NCBI GenBank assembly: GCA_951812895.1
Contig: OX638333.1
Span: 4,382,001-4,446,000 of the forward strand
Reading direction: 5' to 3'
Origin: an uncultured Roseovarius sp.
GTDB lineage: Bacteria; Pseudomonadota; Alphaproteobacteria; Rhodobacterales; Rhodobacteraceae
DNA length: 64,000 bases
Of the stretch, positions 44,098 to 52,676 are shown piece by piece. The number at the start of each line of letters is the position of its first letter. Positions within the stretch are counted from its first letter, which is position 1. A program made the position numbers and the translations under genes. Under the pieces are notes generated by a model. That model did not search any database. It saw nothing but the letters and a program-made list of their open reading frames with translations, and was not told where the DNA came from.

Positions 44098-44131
44098 AAA
44101 AACGCCCGGCCGATTTGATCCAGCCGGGCGT
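44098..44131 (-). terminator. Terminator of the downstream collar-protein block
   Basis: Arms ACGCCCGGC (44102-44110) and GCCGGGCGT (44123-44131) form a 9-base stem; on the minus strand it runs into five T (44102-44098). It lies 20 bases after the last collar gene. Confidence 0.85.
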
Positions 44132-44150
44132 CACCTCAATCACCCTTACA

Positions 44151-44585
44151 TCAGGGCCGCGACGGATAAGTGCCCTGAACAGCAATGATACAGGTCATCG
44201 CGAGTGTGGCTGCGGGTCCGGCACCTGTACCTGGTTCAAGATTTTGGCCTCCGTTTTTCGATCCAAGACTTACCCAATCCATAACGTACTCGGTCCCGGC
44301 GTGCATCGGAGTGCGGCCCCGCATGTCTGGCAACCCGAATGTGGTGCGCCCATCGCCACCGTAGACCGTGCCCAAAACCGAAAAGAGGGTCTGGTATTGA
44401 CTTACCGACATTAACTGCCCATCACATTTTGCCCACCCGTATGGTGCAAAATCCCCGGCAAAGAATTTCATTTCTCCCAGAATTGGCTGATCATAATATT
44501 GCGCCTGTGCAGGTGTCGGCGCGATGCCCACCAACGTAAAACATGTCAGGACAGCAGTGGATAAATTTCGAATGTAGCTATTCAT
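44151..44585 (-). CDS. Exported tail-collar domain protein, block 2 gene 3
   Basis: The 144-residue protein has a signal peptide (to APTPAQA-Q near residue 29) and a phage-tail-collar/MdpB-like domain: GEMKFFAGDFAPYGWAKCDGQLMSVSQYQTLFSVLGTVYGGDGRTTFGLPDMRGRTPMHAG. A variable segment follows, then the conserved end TCIIAVQGTYPSR. The pair of Cys in KCDGQL and TCIIA may form a disulfide. Closest relative in the window is the protein at 45843-46277: shared YIRN start, NGG motif and near-identical CAGGAGCA ribosome site. Such domains occur in short tail fibres and in 'microcystin-dependent' proteins; no phage genes are near, so a secreted cell-encoded role is likely. Confidence 0.88.
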   Translation of the reverse strand: MNSYIRNLSTAVLTCFTLVGIAPTPAQAQYYDQPILGEMKFFAGDFAPYGWAKCDGQLMSVSQYQTLFSVLGTVYGGDGRTTFGLPDMRGRTPMHAGTEYVMDWVSLGSKNGGQNLEPGTGAGPAATLAMTCIIAVQGTYPSRP

Positions 44586-44599
44586 GATACTGCTCCTGT

Positions 44600-45037
44600 T
44601 CAATTTCTGCTTGGGTAGAGGCCATCAATGGCGATGATGCAATTCACCGCTTGGGTTGCGTTCGTGGCGACCCCCAATCCCCCACTCGTGTTTTGTTTAA
44701 GCTGGCTCTGATTCCCCCCTGAATCCCCGGCCGTGATCACACCATTGGGGCCGTGTCCCGCGTGCATGGGTATCCGCCCACGCATATCCGGCAGGGCAAA
44801 GGTAGTGATGCCGTCACCACCATAGGTCGTTCCAATAATGGAATAGAGCGATTGATTTTGCGCTATTTGCATCAACTGCCCATCACATTTTGCCCAACCC
44901 CGCGGTGCAAAATCCCCGGTAAAAAACCGCATTTCGCCAAAAAACGCTTCTTGTGCAGTTACTGTTGTTGGTGTCACGCTGAATGCGGCCATACAAGTAA
45001 AGGTCACAGCCACACCATTTCGAAAATAGTTTTTCAT
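44600..45037 (-). CDS. Exported tail-collar domain protein, block 2 gene 2
   Basis: The 145-residue protein starts MKNYFRNGVAVTFTC with a signal peptide ending near TVTA-QEAF. The collar core GEMRFFTGDFAPRGWAKCDGQLMQIAQNQSLYSIIGTTYGGDGITTFALPDMRGRIPMHAG is followed by a Gly/Asn/Gln-rich variable stretch and VNCIIAIDGLYPSRN. It pairs with the protein at 46292-46744 by the QEAF/QDAF junction, WAKCDGQL, LYSI and the SRN ending. ATG at 45037 follows AAGGAAA; the frame continues upstream without a ribosome site. It lies 14 bases before the next gene. Confidence 0.88.
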   Translation of the reverse strand: MKNYFRNGVAVTFTCMAAFSVTPTTVTAQEAFFGEMRFFTGDFAPRGWAKCDGQLMQIAQNQSLYSIIGTTYGGDGITTFALPDMRGRIPMHAGHGPNGVITAGDSGGNQSQLKQNTSGGLGVATNATQAVNCIIAIDGLYPSRN

Positions 45038-45138
45038 TCGGTATTTCCTTATTTCTTGCGTTTCGATCAGCGTCTCCATGCGAAGGCCGCCCTGTGAAAC
45101 GCGCATTCCCATTCGGTGTCTCTGGTACGAAATCCGCC

Positions 45139-45558
45139 CTAAGATCTGGATGGGAAATAGCCGCGCACCGCGATAATGCACCGGGACCCAACCCAAGGGG
45201 TGGTTTTCAAATCTGTACCACTTGCGGAACTCGGTTGCGATTTCTGACCAAACTTAACGGGGGCCAAACCAGGCCCATCACCGTAATGCACCGGCGCGCG
45301 CCCGCGCATGTCCGGCAGGGCAAAGGTGGTGGTACAATTGCCGCCATACGTGCATCCAACAAGAGAAAACAGCGCCGAATTGTCGGCAATATTGATCAGC
45401 TTCCCATCACAGAATTCCCATCCGCGCGGCGCGAAATCACCACCAAAGAATTTGATTTCACCCAGCATAGGTTCAGCCTGCGCTGTGGTCGGCGCGACCC
45501 CACCAAGGGCAGCGCAGGTCAGCGCGGCGGCGGTTAGACTTCGAAGATAAATTTTCAT
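45139..45558 (-). CDS. Exported tail-collar domain protein, block 2 gene 1
   Basis: The 139-residue protein has the signal peptide MKIYLRSLTAAALTCAALGGVAPTTAQA, almost the same as that of 46758-47204, and the core GEIKFFGGDFAPRGWEFCDGKLINIADNSALFSLVGCTYGGNCTTTFALPDMRGRAPVHYG. A second Cys pair (GCTYGGNC) is unique to this copy and could form an extra disulfide. A variable segment and RCIIAVRGYFPSRS end it. It is first in its transcription unit, with 284 bases upstream that include the terminator of the other block. Confidence 0.88.
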   Translation of the reverse strand: MKIYLRSLTAAALTCAALGGVAPTTAQAEPMLGEIKFFGGDFAPRGWEFCDGKLINIADNSALFSLVGCTYGGNCTTTFALPDMRGRAPVHYGDGPGLAPVKFGQKSQPSSASGTDLKTTPWVGSRCIIAVRGYFPSRS

Positions 45559-45785
45559 TGGCAGAGTCCTTCTTGCAATACATTTGCTCGGCGCAATGCT
45601 GCGCGGACCAAGATTTTCGAGGAGACAATCAGCTGTGTTGACGCGCATATAAAAGATCGGACGCGGCGGCACGGTCGGGCCTGCCCCCCGCAGGTCCTGA
45701 ATTCAAGGCTAGCACGGAGACGAAATATTGCAAGTTTTCGCGGTGTTACCCTGTCCCGACCCGGATCGGCACAACTCGAAAAATA

Positions 45786-45811
45786 GCCCGGCCTGTTGGA
45801 GCAGGCCGGGC
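45786..45811 (-). terminator. Terminator of the upstream collar-protein block
   Basis: Arms GCCCGGCCTG (45786-45795) and CAGGCCGGGC (45802-45811) form a perfect 10-base stem with a 6-base loop. On the minus strand it is followed by TATTTTT. It separates the two three-gene blocks into distinct transcription units. Confidence 0.88.
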
Positions 45812-45842
45812 AATCAAATCACAAATCGCAATTTTTGTGGCT

Positions 45843-46277
45843 TCAATGCCTGGATGGATAAATGCCCACCAAGGAGATGATACAGTTAAGCCCCACTGTC
45901 GCCGAAGTATGACCATCGCCTTCGCCCGCGGCAACGGTGTCGCCGCCGTTTCGGGCACCAATCTGAAACTGCTCCAGACCCGGACCCGTCCCTTGATGCA
46001 CAGGCATCCGCCCACGCATGTCAGGCAGGGCAAAGGTGGTGCGCCCGTCGCCGCCATAAATCGTGCCTAACAATGAGAATAGCGCGTCGTGACTAGCAAC
46101 CGGCAAAAGCTGCCCGTCACAGAAGGCCCAGCCTCGTGGTGCAAAATTCCCGGCAAAGAACTTTATTTCGCCAACGTATTGCTCACCATCATTCGCCTGC
46201 GCCGGTGACGTCGCCGTCATGGTGATTGCGATACAGGTCAAAATGCCCGCAGCCATATTTCGAATGTAATTTTTCAT
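45843..46277 (-). CDS. Exported tail-collar domain protein, block 1 gene 3
   Basis: The 144-residue protein has a signal peptide (MKNYIRNMAAGILTCIAITMTATSPAQA-N). Its collar core is GEIKFFAGNFAPRGWAFCDGQLLPVASHDALFSLLGTIYGGDGRTTFALPDMRGRMPVHQG. A variable Gly-rich segment with NGGDTV follows, then LNCIISLVGIYPSRH. It is the partner of 44151-44585 in the duplicated block, including the CAGGAGCA ribosome site and the 14-base gap to the preceding gene. The function of such exported collar proteins is unknown. Confidence 0.88.
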   Translation of the reverse strand: MKNYIRNMAAGILTCIAITMTATSPAQANDGEQYVGEIKFFAGNFAPRGWAFCDGQLLPVASHDALFSLLGTIYGGDGRTTFALPDMRGRMPVHQGTGPGLEQFQIGARNGGDTVAAGEGDGHTSATVGLNCIISLVGIYPSRH

Positions 46278-46291
46278 GATGCTGCTCCTGT

Positions 46292-46744
46292 TCAGTTTCG
46301 GCTGGGGAATATGCCATTGATGGCAATGATACAGTTCACACCGATTGTTGCATCGGCATTGGCGCGGTCAACCGCCCCTTCCTGTTCTGCGTAATAGCTG
46401 GGTCTTTGCGCCGCTCCTGCGTCCACTTTCCAACCAAGGCCAACCACGTCGACATGACTGGTGCCCACATGTGCAGGCGCGCGACCACGCATATCCGGCA
46501 GGGCAAAGTCGGAGTGCCCATTGCCGCCATAGGTCGTACCCAGAATGGAATACAGCGCTTGATGTTGCGCAATAGGTAAGAGCTGCCCATCGCACTTTGC
46601 CCATCCACGCGGGGCAAAATCAAACCCGGTAAACCGGATTTCGCCCAGGAACGCGTCCTGCGCATGGGACGGCACAGATGTTGCACCCAATGCCGCGACA
46701 CAGGTCAACGCCACAGCGGTGCTTTTTAGAATATTCTTTTTCAT
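46292..46744 (-). CDS. Exported tail-collar domain protein, block 1 gene 2
   Basis: The 150-residue protein has a signal peptide (MKKNILKSTAVALTCVAALGATSVPSHA-Q). Its core is GEIRFTGFDFAPRGWAKCDGQLLPIAQHQALYSILGTTYGGNGHSDFALPDMRGRAPAHVG. It has the longest variable segment of the six (about 35 residues, with VDVVGLGWKV and YYAEQEG), then VNCIIAINGIFPSRN. It pairs with 44600-45037. ATG at 46744 is preferred over the longer frame because AAAGGACG lies just upstream. Confidence 0.88.
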   Translation of the reverse strand: MKKNILKSTAVALTCVAALGATSVPSHAQDAFLGEIRFTGFDFAPRGWAKCDGQLLPIAQHQALYSILGTTYGGNGHSDFALPDMRGRAPAHVGTSHVDVVGLGWKVDAGAAQRPSYYAEQEGAVDRANADATIGVNCIIAINGIFPSRN

Positions 46745-46757
46745 ATCAAACGTCCTT

Positions 46758-47204
46758 TCAGCTCCGCGAAGGGTACCAGCCCACAACAGCGATAATACAA
46801 TTCAGGCCCACCACAGGCGTGCCAGCCAAGCCGCTTTCATCGTTTTCAATTTTCGGAGTCTGGGTGGTCGTGCCATTGTTCTCCTGACCAAGCTGCACTT
46901 GCGGCAAACCCGGGCCATAACCGTAACCCGCATGTATCGGAGACCGCCCCAGCATATTGGGCAGTCCAAAAGTGGTGCGACCATCACCACCATATGTGGT
47001 TCCCAAAATTGAAAACAGGGCAGTGTTATCCGCTATTTGCAGCAACTGCCCATCGCAAAACTGCCAACCGCGCGGCGCAAAATCACCGGAAAAGAATTTA
47101 ACTTCGCCCAGCATGGGCTCGGCCTGCGCCGTGGTCGGCGCGACCCCGCCAATGGCCGCGCAGGTCAGTGCAGCGGCGGTAAGGTTTCGAAGATGGTTTT
47201 TCAT
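46758..47204 (-). CDS. Exported tail-collar domain protein, block 1 gene 1
   Basis: The 148-residue protein starts with the signal peptide MKNHLRNLTAAALTCAAIGGVAPTTAQA and the core GEVKFFSGDFAPRGWQFCDGQLLQIADNTALFSILGTTYGGDGRTTFGLPNMLGRSPIHAG. A Gln/Asn/Thr-rich variable stretch follows, then LNCIIAVVGWYPSRS. It pairs with 45139-45558, sharing nearly the entire signal peptide. It is first of the upstream block; AAAGGAAA precedes the ATG. The 264 bases up to the PBP1A stop hold the presumed promoter and a small hairpin (GTGGGGT/ACCCCAC, 47442-47458). Confidence 0.88.
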   Translation of the reverse strand: MKNHLRNLTAAALTCAAIGGVAPTTAQAEPMLGEVKFFSGDFAPRGWQFCDGQLLQIADNTALFSILGTTYGGDGRTTFGLPNMLGRSPIHAGYGYGPGLPQVQLGQENNGTTTQTPKIENDESGLAGTPVVGLNCIIAVVGWYPSRS

Positions 47205-47468
47205 TGGCAGTTTCCTTTAAAGCTAGACATGCACGACAGGCGCGCACATGGAAATTTTGGGATGAAAATTGCTAATTCGCAGGTTGGACGTGGTCCGATA
47301 GCCCGCAACAGGCACAGTCCCCCCGGCCCGGCCTTAGCTAGAGCCTAACATCGTCTTATTTTTTTACAAGTTTTCAATTGTTTGCGTGTAGAATCCCGGC
47401 GGCTACAACCGACCCGTCAGAATTGTTCCCAAACATGTAGTGTGGGGTTTCACCCCACCACTGGCGGA

Positions 47469-49991
47469 TCAGTAAATCCCACCCGTACTCAGGCTTTCAA
47501 AGCTGGATTCACCAATCAGCGCCTTTTCCCCGGTCGAAGTCGTGACTTCTCTCACCACATCATCGCTGGCGGTAAAGAGGTCAAGATCGGTGCCCATGGC
47601 AAATCCGCCGTCAAAGATGAACCCAAAGATTGGCTCTTCCCCATCTCGGAAATATTCGGCCACCACATAGGCGCCTGTCGCCTCATCCGGCAGGCGCGCA
47701 CCGGTATAACGGTCGATCTTGATGAAATGCCCACCTTCGGGAATTTTGAACGGCCCGCCGCCATACTTCTCAATCGCCTTGGTCATGAACTGCTGGAACA
47801 CCGGCCCGCACATTGACGCCCCATAGGCCCCCCGACCAAGGCCGCGTGGCTGGTCGTGTCCGATATAGCAGCCAGCGGCGATATTGCTGGTAAAGCCCAC
47901 GAACCATACATCGCGCGCATCATTTGTTGTCCCGGTCTTGCCCGCAACCGGCACCGGCAGTTTGATCGCACCCGATGCCGTGCCACGATCCACAACACCC
48001 CGCATCATCGAGGTAAGCTGATAAGCTGTGACCGCATCCATCACCTGCTCACGATCGGAAACGATACGCGGGCCACGTGTTGATGCGATAGTAGGATCAT
48101 CACAATCCACGCAATGGCGCGGATCATGCCGGTAAACGGTTTTGCCATAACGGTCCTGCACCCGGTCAACCAACGTGGGCTCTACCCGCTCGCCGCCATT
48201 GGCAAACATCGAATAGGCCGCCACCATGTTGAACAGCGTGGTCTCTTCTGAGCCAAGAGAGTTGGCAAGGAACTGCCCCATGTCATCATAGACACCAAAG
48301 CGTTCGGCGTAATTGGCCACAAGGTCCATGCCAATTTCCTGCGCCAGTCGAATGGTCATCAGGTTCCGCGACTGTTCGATCCCGGTGCGCAGCGGTGTTG
48401 GGCCGTAGAACTTGCTGGATGAATTGCGCGGCCGCCATAGGCCCTGAGGCGTATCAATCTCGATCGGCGCATCAATCACGATGGTTGCGGGCGAATACCC
48501 ACTGTCGAGCGCTGCTGCGTAAACAAACGGCTTAAAGCTTGATCCCGGTTGGCGCAGCGCCTGGGTTGCCCGGTTAAACACCGAATGCTGGTAGGAAAAT
48601 CCACCCTGCATCGCCAGAACCCGGCCGGTGTTCACGTCCATCGCCATGAACCCGCCCTGTACTTCGGGGATTTGCCGCAGGCTCCAGCGAACAAAATCGT
48701 CATTCTTGTCAGTCAGACGACGCACATACACAACTTCGCCCAGCTTGAAAGTCTTGGCAAAATTATCTGGTAGCCAGCCGATATCTTTACGCGGGATCAC
48801 ATGAGGTTCTGCATCGGTTTCTTCGACACCTTCGATGCCAACACGCATCTGGCTGTCACCAATCTCAAGGATCACCGCCGGATACCACCGGCCGTTCAGA
48901 TCAATGTCACGCGCAACCTTTTCGTTGCCTAGCGCCTCTAACCACGCTTCGCGTGATTCAAGCGCTTCGGGCGGCAGAACAATCTCGGTCCCTCGCCATT
49001 TGCGCCGGTCGCGGTCATATTTTTCCAACTGTGTCCGCAGGGCGTGGGCGGCTTCGATCTGCAGCTCCGGATCTGCGGTTGCACGAACGGTCAGACCACC
49101 GGTAAAAAACTCTCCCTCTCCGAAATCCCGGCTCAGCTGCCGGCGAATTTCATCGGTAAAGTAGTCCCGTGGCGGCAGTCCCTCGCTGAACCGCTCAAAA
49201 TCGCCGTTCTGAACAGACCGTAGCGGGGCATCGACTTCGGCTTGGTAATTGGCCTGCGTGATATAGCCATTTTCATACATCTCTCTGAGTACGAAATTGC
49301 GCCGGTTGAGCAGGCGTTCGCTTTGCCGAACTGGATGATAATCGCTCGGCGCTTTCGGCATCGAGGCGAGAAAGGCCGCTTCGTGCGGCGAGAGCTCTGA
49401 CAACGTTTTGTTAAAATAGGTTTGCGCCGCAGCTGCCACACCGTAAGAGTTCTGGCCAAGAAAAATCTCGTTCAGATAAAGCTCTAGGATCTTTTCCTTA
49501 TCAAGCGTTTCTTCGATCCGCGTGGCAAGGATGATTTCCTTGATCTTGCGCTCAATCTTGCGGTCCCCGGACAAAAGAAAGTTCTTCATCACCTGCTGAG
49601 TAATGGTCGACGCCCCACGGACTGTCTTGCCGCGCGTGCGCACGGCTTCGACCAGCGCCACCGCAATACCACGTGCATCATAACCGGAGTGTTTATAGAA
49701 ATTTTTGTCCTCGGCAGAAATAAACGCCTGTTTTACCAGAACCGGAATTTCCTCGGCCGGGGTAAACAAACGACGCTCGCGGGCAAATTCATCAATGATC
49801 TGGCCCTCGCCAGAATAGATCCGGCTAATGGTTGGAGGCGTATAAGTCGCCAGCGACTCGTGGCTTGGCAAATCCTTGCCATAAATATGGAAAATCGCGC
49901 CAAAGCTCAGCGCCACCAGCATCACTGCCAGGGTTACAAGGCTGAATAAAGTGCCAAAAAAGGATATAAATGGTCTCAGCACGCCCGCCAC
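47469..49991 (-). CDS. mrcA: Penicillin-binding protein 1A
   Basis: The 840-residue bifunctional peptidoglycan synthase has an N-terminal membrane anchor (LFSLVTLAVMLVALSFGAIF). The transglycosylase domain carries the catalytic Glu near residue 91 in SAEDKNFYKH and GASTITQQVMKN. An OB-like insertion precedes the transpeptidase with SSFK (about 481-484), SRN (about 540) and KTGTT (about 685). All catalytic motifs are intact. The amidase gene amiC lies upstream in the same direction, a conserved cell-wall pair in alphaproteobacteria. Confidence 0.96.
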   Translation of the reverse strand: MAGVLRPFISFFGTLFSLVTLAVMLVALSFGAIFHIYGKDLPSHESLATYTPPTISRIYSGEGQIIDEFARERRLFTPAEEIPVLVKQAFISAEDKNFYKHSGYDARGIAVALVEAVRTRGKTVRGASTITQQVMKNFLLSGDRKIERKIKEIILATRIEETLDKEKILELYLNEIFLGQNSYGVAAAAQTYFNKTLSELSPHEAAFLASMPKAPSDYHPVRQSERLLNRRNFVLREMYENGYITQANYQAEVDAPLRSVQNGDFERFSEGLPPRDYFTDEIRRQLSRDFGEGEFFTGGLTVRATADPELQIEAAHALRTQLEKYDRDRRKWRGTEIVLPPEALESREAWLEALGNEKVARDIDLNGRWYPAVILEIGDSQMRVGIEGVEETDAEPHVIPRKDIGWLPDNFAKTFKLGEVVYVRRLTDKNDDFVRWSLRQIPEVQGGFMAMDVNTGRVLAMQGGFSYQHSVFNRATQALRQPGSSFKPFVYAAALDSGYSPATIVIDAPIEIDTPQGLWRPRNSSSKFYGPTPLRTGIEQSRNLMTIRLAQEIGMDLVANYAERFGVYDDMGQFLANSLGSEETTLFNMVAAYSMFANGGERVEPTLVDRVQDRYGKTVYRHDPRHCVDCDDPTIASTRGPRIVSDREQVMDAVTAYQLTSMMRGVVDRGTASGAIKLPVPVAGKTGTTNDARDVWFVGFTSNIAAGCYIGHDQPRGLGRGAYGASMCGPVFQQFMTKAIEKYGGGPFKIPEGGHFIKIDRYTGARLPDEATGAYVVAEYFRDGEEPIFGFIFDGGFAMGTDLDLFTASDDVVREVTTSTGEKALIGESSFESLSTGGIY

Positions 49992-50071
49992 CGTCCGCTA
50001 ATAATATGTCATATAGGCACGCGGGCTCCGCCCGTCAAAACACAATCGGGTCGAATTGGGCACGCCTCCGC

Positions 50072-51289
50072 TCATTGTCGCACCAGTTTGGCAGATGCTG
50101 CATCGGCAATGCGCCAAGCAATAAGGGCATCACGCAACGCTTCGGCCATGCGCCCGCGCCATTCCGGATCCTTAAGGTTTTCTAGGTCCCGCTCGCTCGA
50201 CATGAAGCCCAGCTCAAATAAAACGGACGGAATATCGGGGGATTTCAACACCGAAAACCCTGCAGACCGCATCGGCTTCGAGTTGAGCGGCAGATCATAA
50301 CTATCCACACCAGCTCTTATAGATTTCGCCAGCTGATCAGCGCGTGGGTGGGTTTCCATCCGAGCCAGATCCATCAACACATCGGCGATTACATCATCAG
50401 CTTCGGTTAGATCGACACCGGACAGCAGGTCGGCCCGGTCATGTCGTTCCGCCAGGGCGGCACTGGCCAGATCGGATGCGCTCTCTGACAACGTGTAGAC
50501 CGTTGATCCATGCGCATGCCCCTCGCTCAGCGCATCGGCGTGCAGCGACACCATCAAATCCGCGCCAGCCTGATGCGCCAGTGCCACGCGTCGTTCCAGG
50601 GAAACAAACCCGTCGTCTTCGCGGGTCAGAACCACATCAAATTCCCCTGAGCGCAGCAAAACCTCCCGCAGCTCCAGAGCAAAGGTCAACATCAGATCCT
50701 TTTCAGCGAGCCCGTCACTTTCAGCCCCGGGGTCAATTCCGCCATGCCCGGGATCCAGCATTACGACCAGCCGCTCTTCACCAGTCTGGCGCGCACGCGC
50801 CACAGCGGGCAATCCGTTTTCCGGAAGATCCCAACCCGGCAAGGGCGGTATCCCTGCGCTTTCACTGAATGCCTCGGCTGTGGTTTCGATCAGGTTAATC
50901 TCAATCTGTGCAGTTCCGCTCTCCGCTTCAATTTCCGCATCGGCGGTTTTCACGGCGTAGGGCGCAGTCAGATCAACAACCATGCGCGACCAGCCGGGGA
51001 CAAATCCACCAACACGCACGCCCGAAACCCCGTCGGACCAGTCGAGCAATTTGGGATCAACCCCGCGCCAATCCACCTCGCGAAAATCCATAACCAGCCG
51101 CCGCGGATCATCCAGCGTAAAGACCCGGAACGGCACGCCCTGGCTTAACCCCAGTTCAATCCGCACGCCCGTTCGCGTGTCCGAAATGCGCGTGTTGTCC
51201 AGATCCACCCGCGCCAATGCGCTGAATTCCTGCGCCACAGCCATGCAGCCCCAAAGGCATGTGGCGAGGGCCAAAAATTTCCTGATCAT
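50072..51289 (-). CDS. amiC: N-acetylmuramoyl-L-alanine amidase (AmiC type)
   Basis: The 405-residue periplasmic enzyme has a signal peptide (MIRKFLALATCLWGCMAVA-Q) and an AMIN domain at about 25-130 (ARVDLDNTRISDTRTGVRIELGLSQGVPFRVFTLDDPRRLVMDF). A zinc amidase_3 domain follows, with VMLDPGHGGIDPGAESDGLAEKDLMLTFALEL, SLHADALS and the C-terminal VLFELGFMSSERDLENL (ligands His, Glu, His and catalytic Glu). It cleaves peptide stems from glycan strands during division. ATG at 51289 is the sensible start before the signal peptide. Confidence 0.94.
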   Translation of the reverse strand: MIRKFLALATCLWGCMAVAQEFSALARVDLDNTRISDTRTGVRIELGLSQGVPFRVFTLDDPRRLVMDFREVDWRGVDPKLLDWSDGVSGVRVGGFVPGWSRMVVDLTAPYAVKTADAEIEAESGTAQIEINLIETTAEAFSESAGIPPLPGWDLPENGLPAVARARQTGEERLVVMLDPGHGGIDPGAESDGLAEKDLMLTFALELREVLLRSGEFDVVLTREDDGFVSLERRVALAHQAGADLMVSLHADALSEGHAHGSTVYTLSESASDLASAALAERHDRADLLSGVDLTEADDVIADVLMDLARMETHPRADQLAKSIRAGVDSYDLPLNSKPMRSAGFSVLKSPDIPSVLFELGFMSSERDLENLKDPEWRGRMAEALRDALIAWRIADAASAKLVRQ

Positions 51290-51460
51290 CCTGCTCTTTC
51301 GCCGCCTGTCCGGTCTTGTTTGCACCAGATTACACCACGAGTACGGAGATTGCACGTCCCACGTCCGCTTGTTTCCACCAAATTTGCAGGGGCGAAATTC
51401 GCTGCTGATTCAGACTTTGATTTACGCGATGGGCTTCGGTTGCGCTGGCACTAACTGCCT

Positions 51461-52612
51461 CTAAATCGCCCCGCGCGCTTTCATAAAGCGTTTCAATCGT
51501 ACCAACCCGTCTTCGATATCAGCGGTCGAACGGGCATAAGAAAACCGGATCGTCCCGCTGCCGCGAATTGGGTCAAAATCCAGTCCGGGTGTCACAGCCA
51601 CGCCTGCTTCTTGCAGTATCTCAGCAGCAAATGATCGACTGTCATCCGTCAAATGGCTCACATCAGCATAAACATAAAATGCACCATCCGGGGGTGCTAT
51701 CCGGTCAAACCCGGCCTTGGGCAAGCCTTCCAACATCAGTTGCCTGTTGGCGCGATACACCGCCATGTTCGCCTCAAGCTCATCCACGCAATCCATTGCC
51801 GCCAGTGCAGCGACCTGACTGGCGTGCGGCGGACAGATGAACAGATTCTGCGCCAGCCGCTCGATCACCCGCACATGATCTTCGGGCACGATCATCCAGC
51901 CAACGCGCCAGCCGGTCATGCTGAAATACTTGGAAAACGAATTAATCACATAACAGTCGTCGCTCAGTTCAAGCGCACTGACCGCCTTGGCCTCATACTC
52001 GATCCCGTGATAAATTTCATCGCTGATAAACGATGCACCGACCTCTCCTGCGGCGCCCATCAACGCTTGCAACGCGTCCCGGCTCAGCATCGTTCCAGTC
52101 GGATTCGCCGGACTTGCCACTAAAACACCGGCGAGATCTCGATCCCTTAAATCACCGGGCACCGGTTGCAGGCGGTTTTCCGCTGCTGTTTCGATATCTA
52201 CCGGCACCAACCCAAGCGCCCGCAAAATCTGACGGTAACTTGGATAACCGGGTGCTCCGATCCCAACGCGGTCGCCTGAATCGAACAAGGCATTAAAGGC
52301 CAGAATAATCGCCCCCGAAGATCCGGATGTCACTACAACCCGCTCTGGCGCAAGATCAACATTGTACCACTCACCGTAGAGTTTCGCGATCCGCGCACGT
52401 AGCGTAGGCAAGCCAAGCGCAACGGTATAGCCCATTGCATCGTGTTCCATTGCAGTTGCCAACGCCGCACGCGCGGCTGCCGGTGCCGGAGTGCCGGGCT
52501 GGCCCACTTCCATATGGATGATATGACGCCCCTCAGCCTCGGCCCTTCTCGCGGCCTCCATGACATCCATCACGATAAAGGGATCAACGTCGCTTCGGCT
52601 TGAGTTCCGCAT
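51461..52612 (-). CDS. Class I/II pyridoxal-phosphate aminotransferase
   Basis: The 383-residue enzyme shows fold-type I features: MEVGQPGTPAP, GYTVALGLPTLRARIAKLY, VVVTSGSSGAIILAF, ASPANPTGTM, ISDEIYHGIEY, the PLP lysine in VINSFSKYFSMTGWRVGW, and FRFSYAR-like GTIRFSYA with the substrate Arg. It is closest by eye to AspC/MalY-like aminotransferases used for aspartate or aromatic amino acids. It is divergent from the M48 protease gene. Substrate not determinable. Confidence 0.94.
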   Translation of the reverse strand: MRNSSRSDVDPFIVMDVMEAARRAEAEGRHIIHMEVGQPGTPAPAAARAALATAMEHDAMGYTVALGLPTLRARIAKLYGEWYNVDLAPERVVVTSGSSGAIILAFNALFDSGDRVGIGAPGYPSYRQILRALGLVPVDIETAAENRLQPVPGDLRDRDLAGVLVASPANPTGTMLSRDALQALMGAAGEVGASFISDEIYHGIEYEAKAVSALELSDDCYVINSFSKYFSMTGWRVGWMIVPEDHVRVIERLAQNLFICPPHASQVAALAAMDCVDELEANMAVYRANRQLMLEGLPKAGFDRIAPPDGAFYVYADVSHLTDDSRSFAAEILQEAGVAVTPGLDFDPIRGSGTIRFSYARSTADIEDGLVRLKRFMKARGAI

Positions 52613-52676
52613 AAGAATATTCCTAGACTGCTCATATGTTCACCCGAGGTTTCACTTGGAAAGAGCGACGTCGTCA

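Noticed and set aside
44151..47204. Prophage remnant or tail-fibre module
   Set aside because: The collar domains are phage-like, but each protein has a Sec signal peptide. No baseplate, tape-measure, capsid, integrase or lysis genes are present, and the flanks are prfB and PBP1A.
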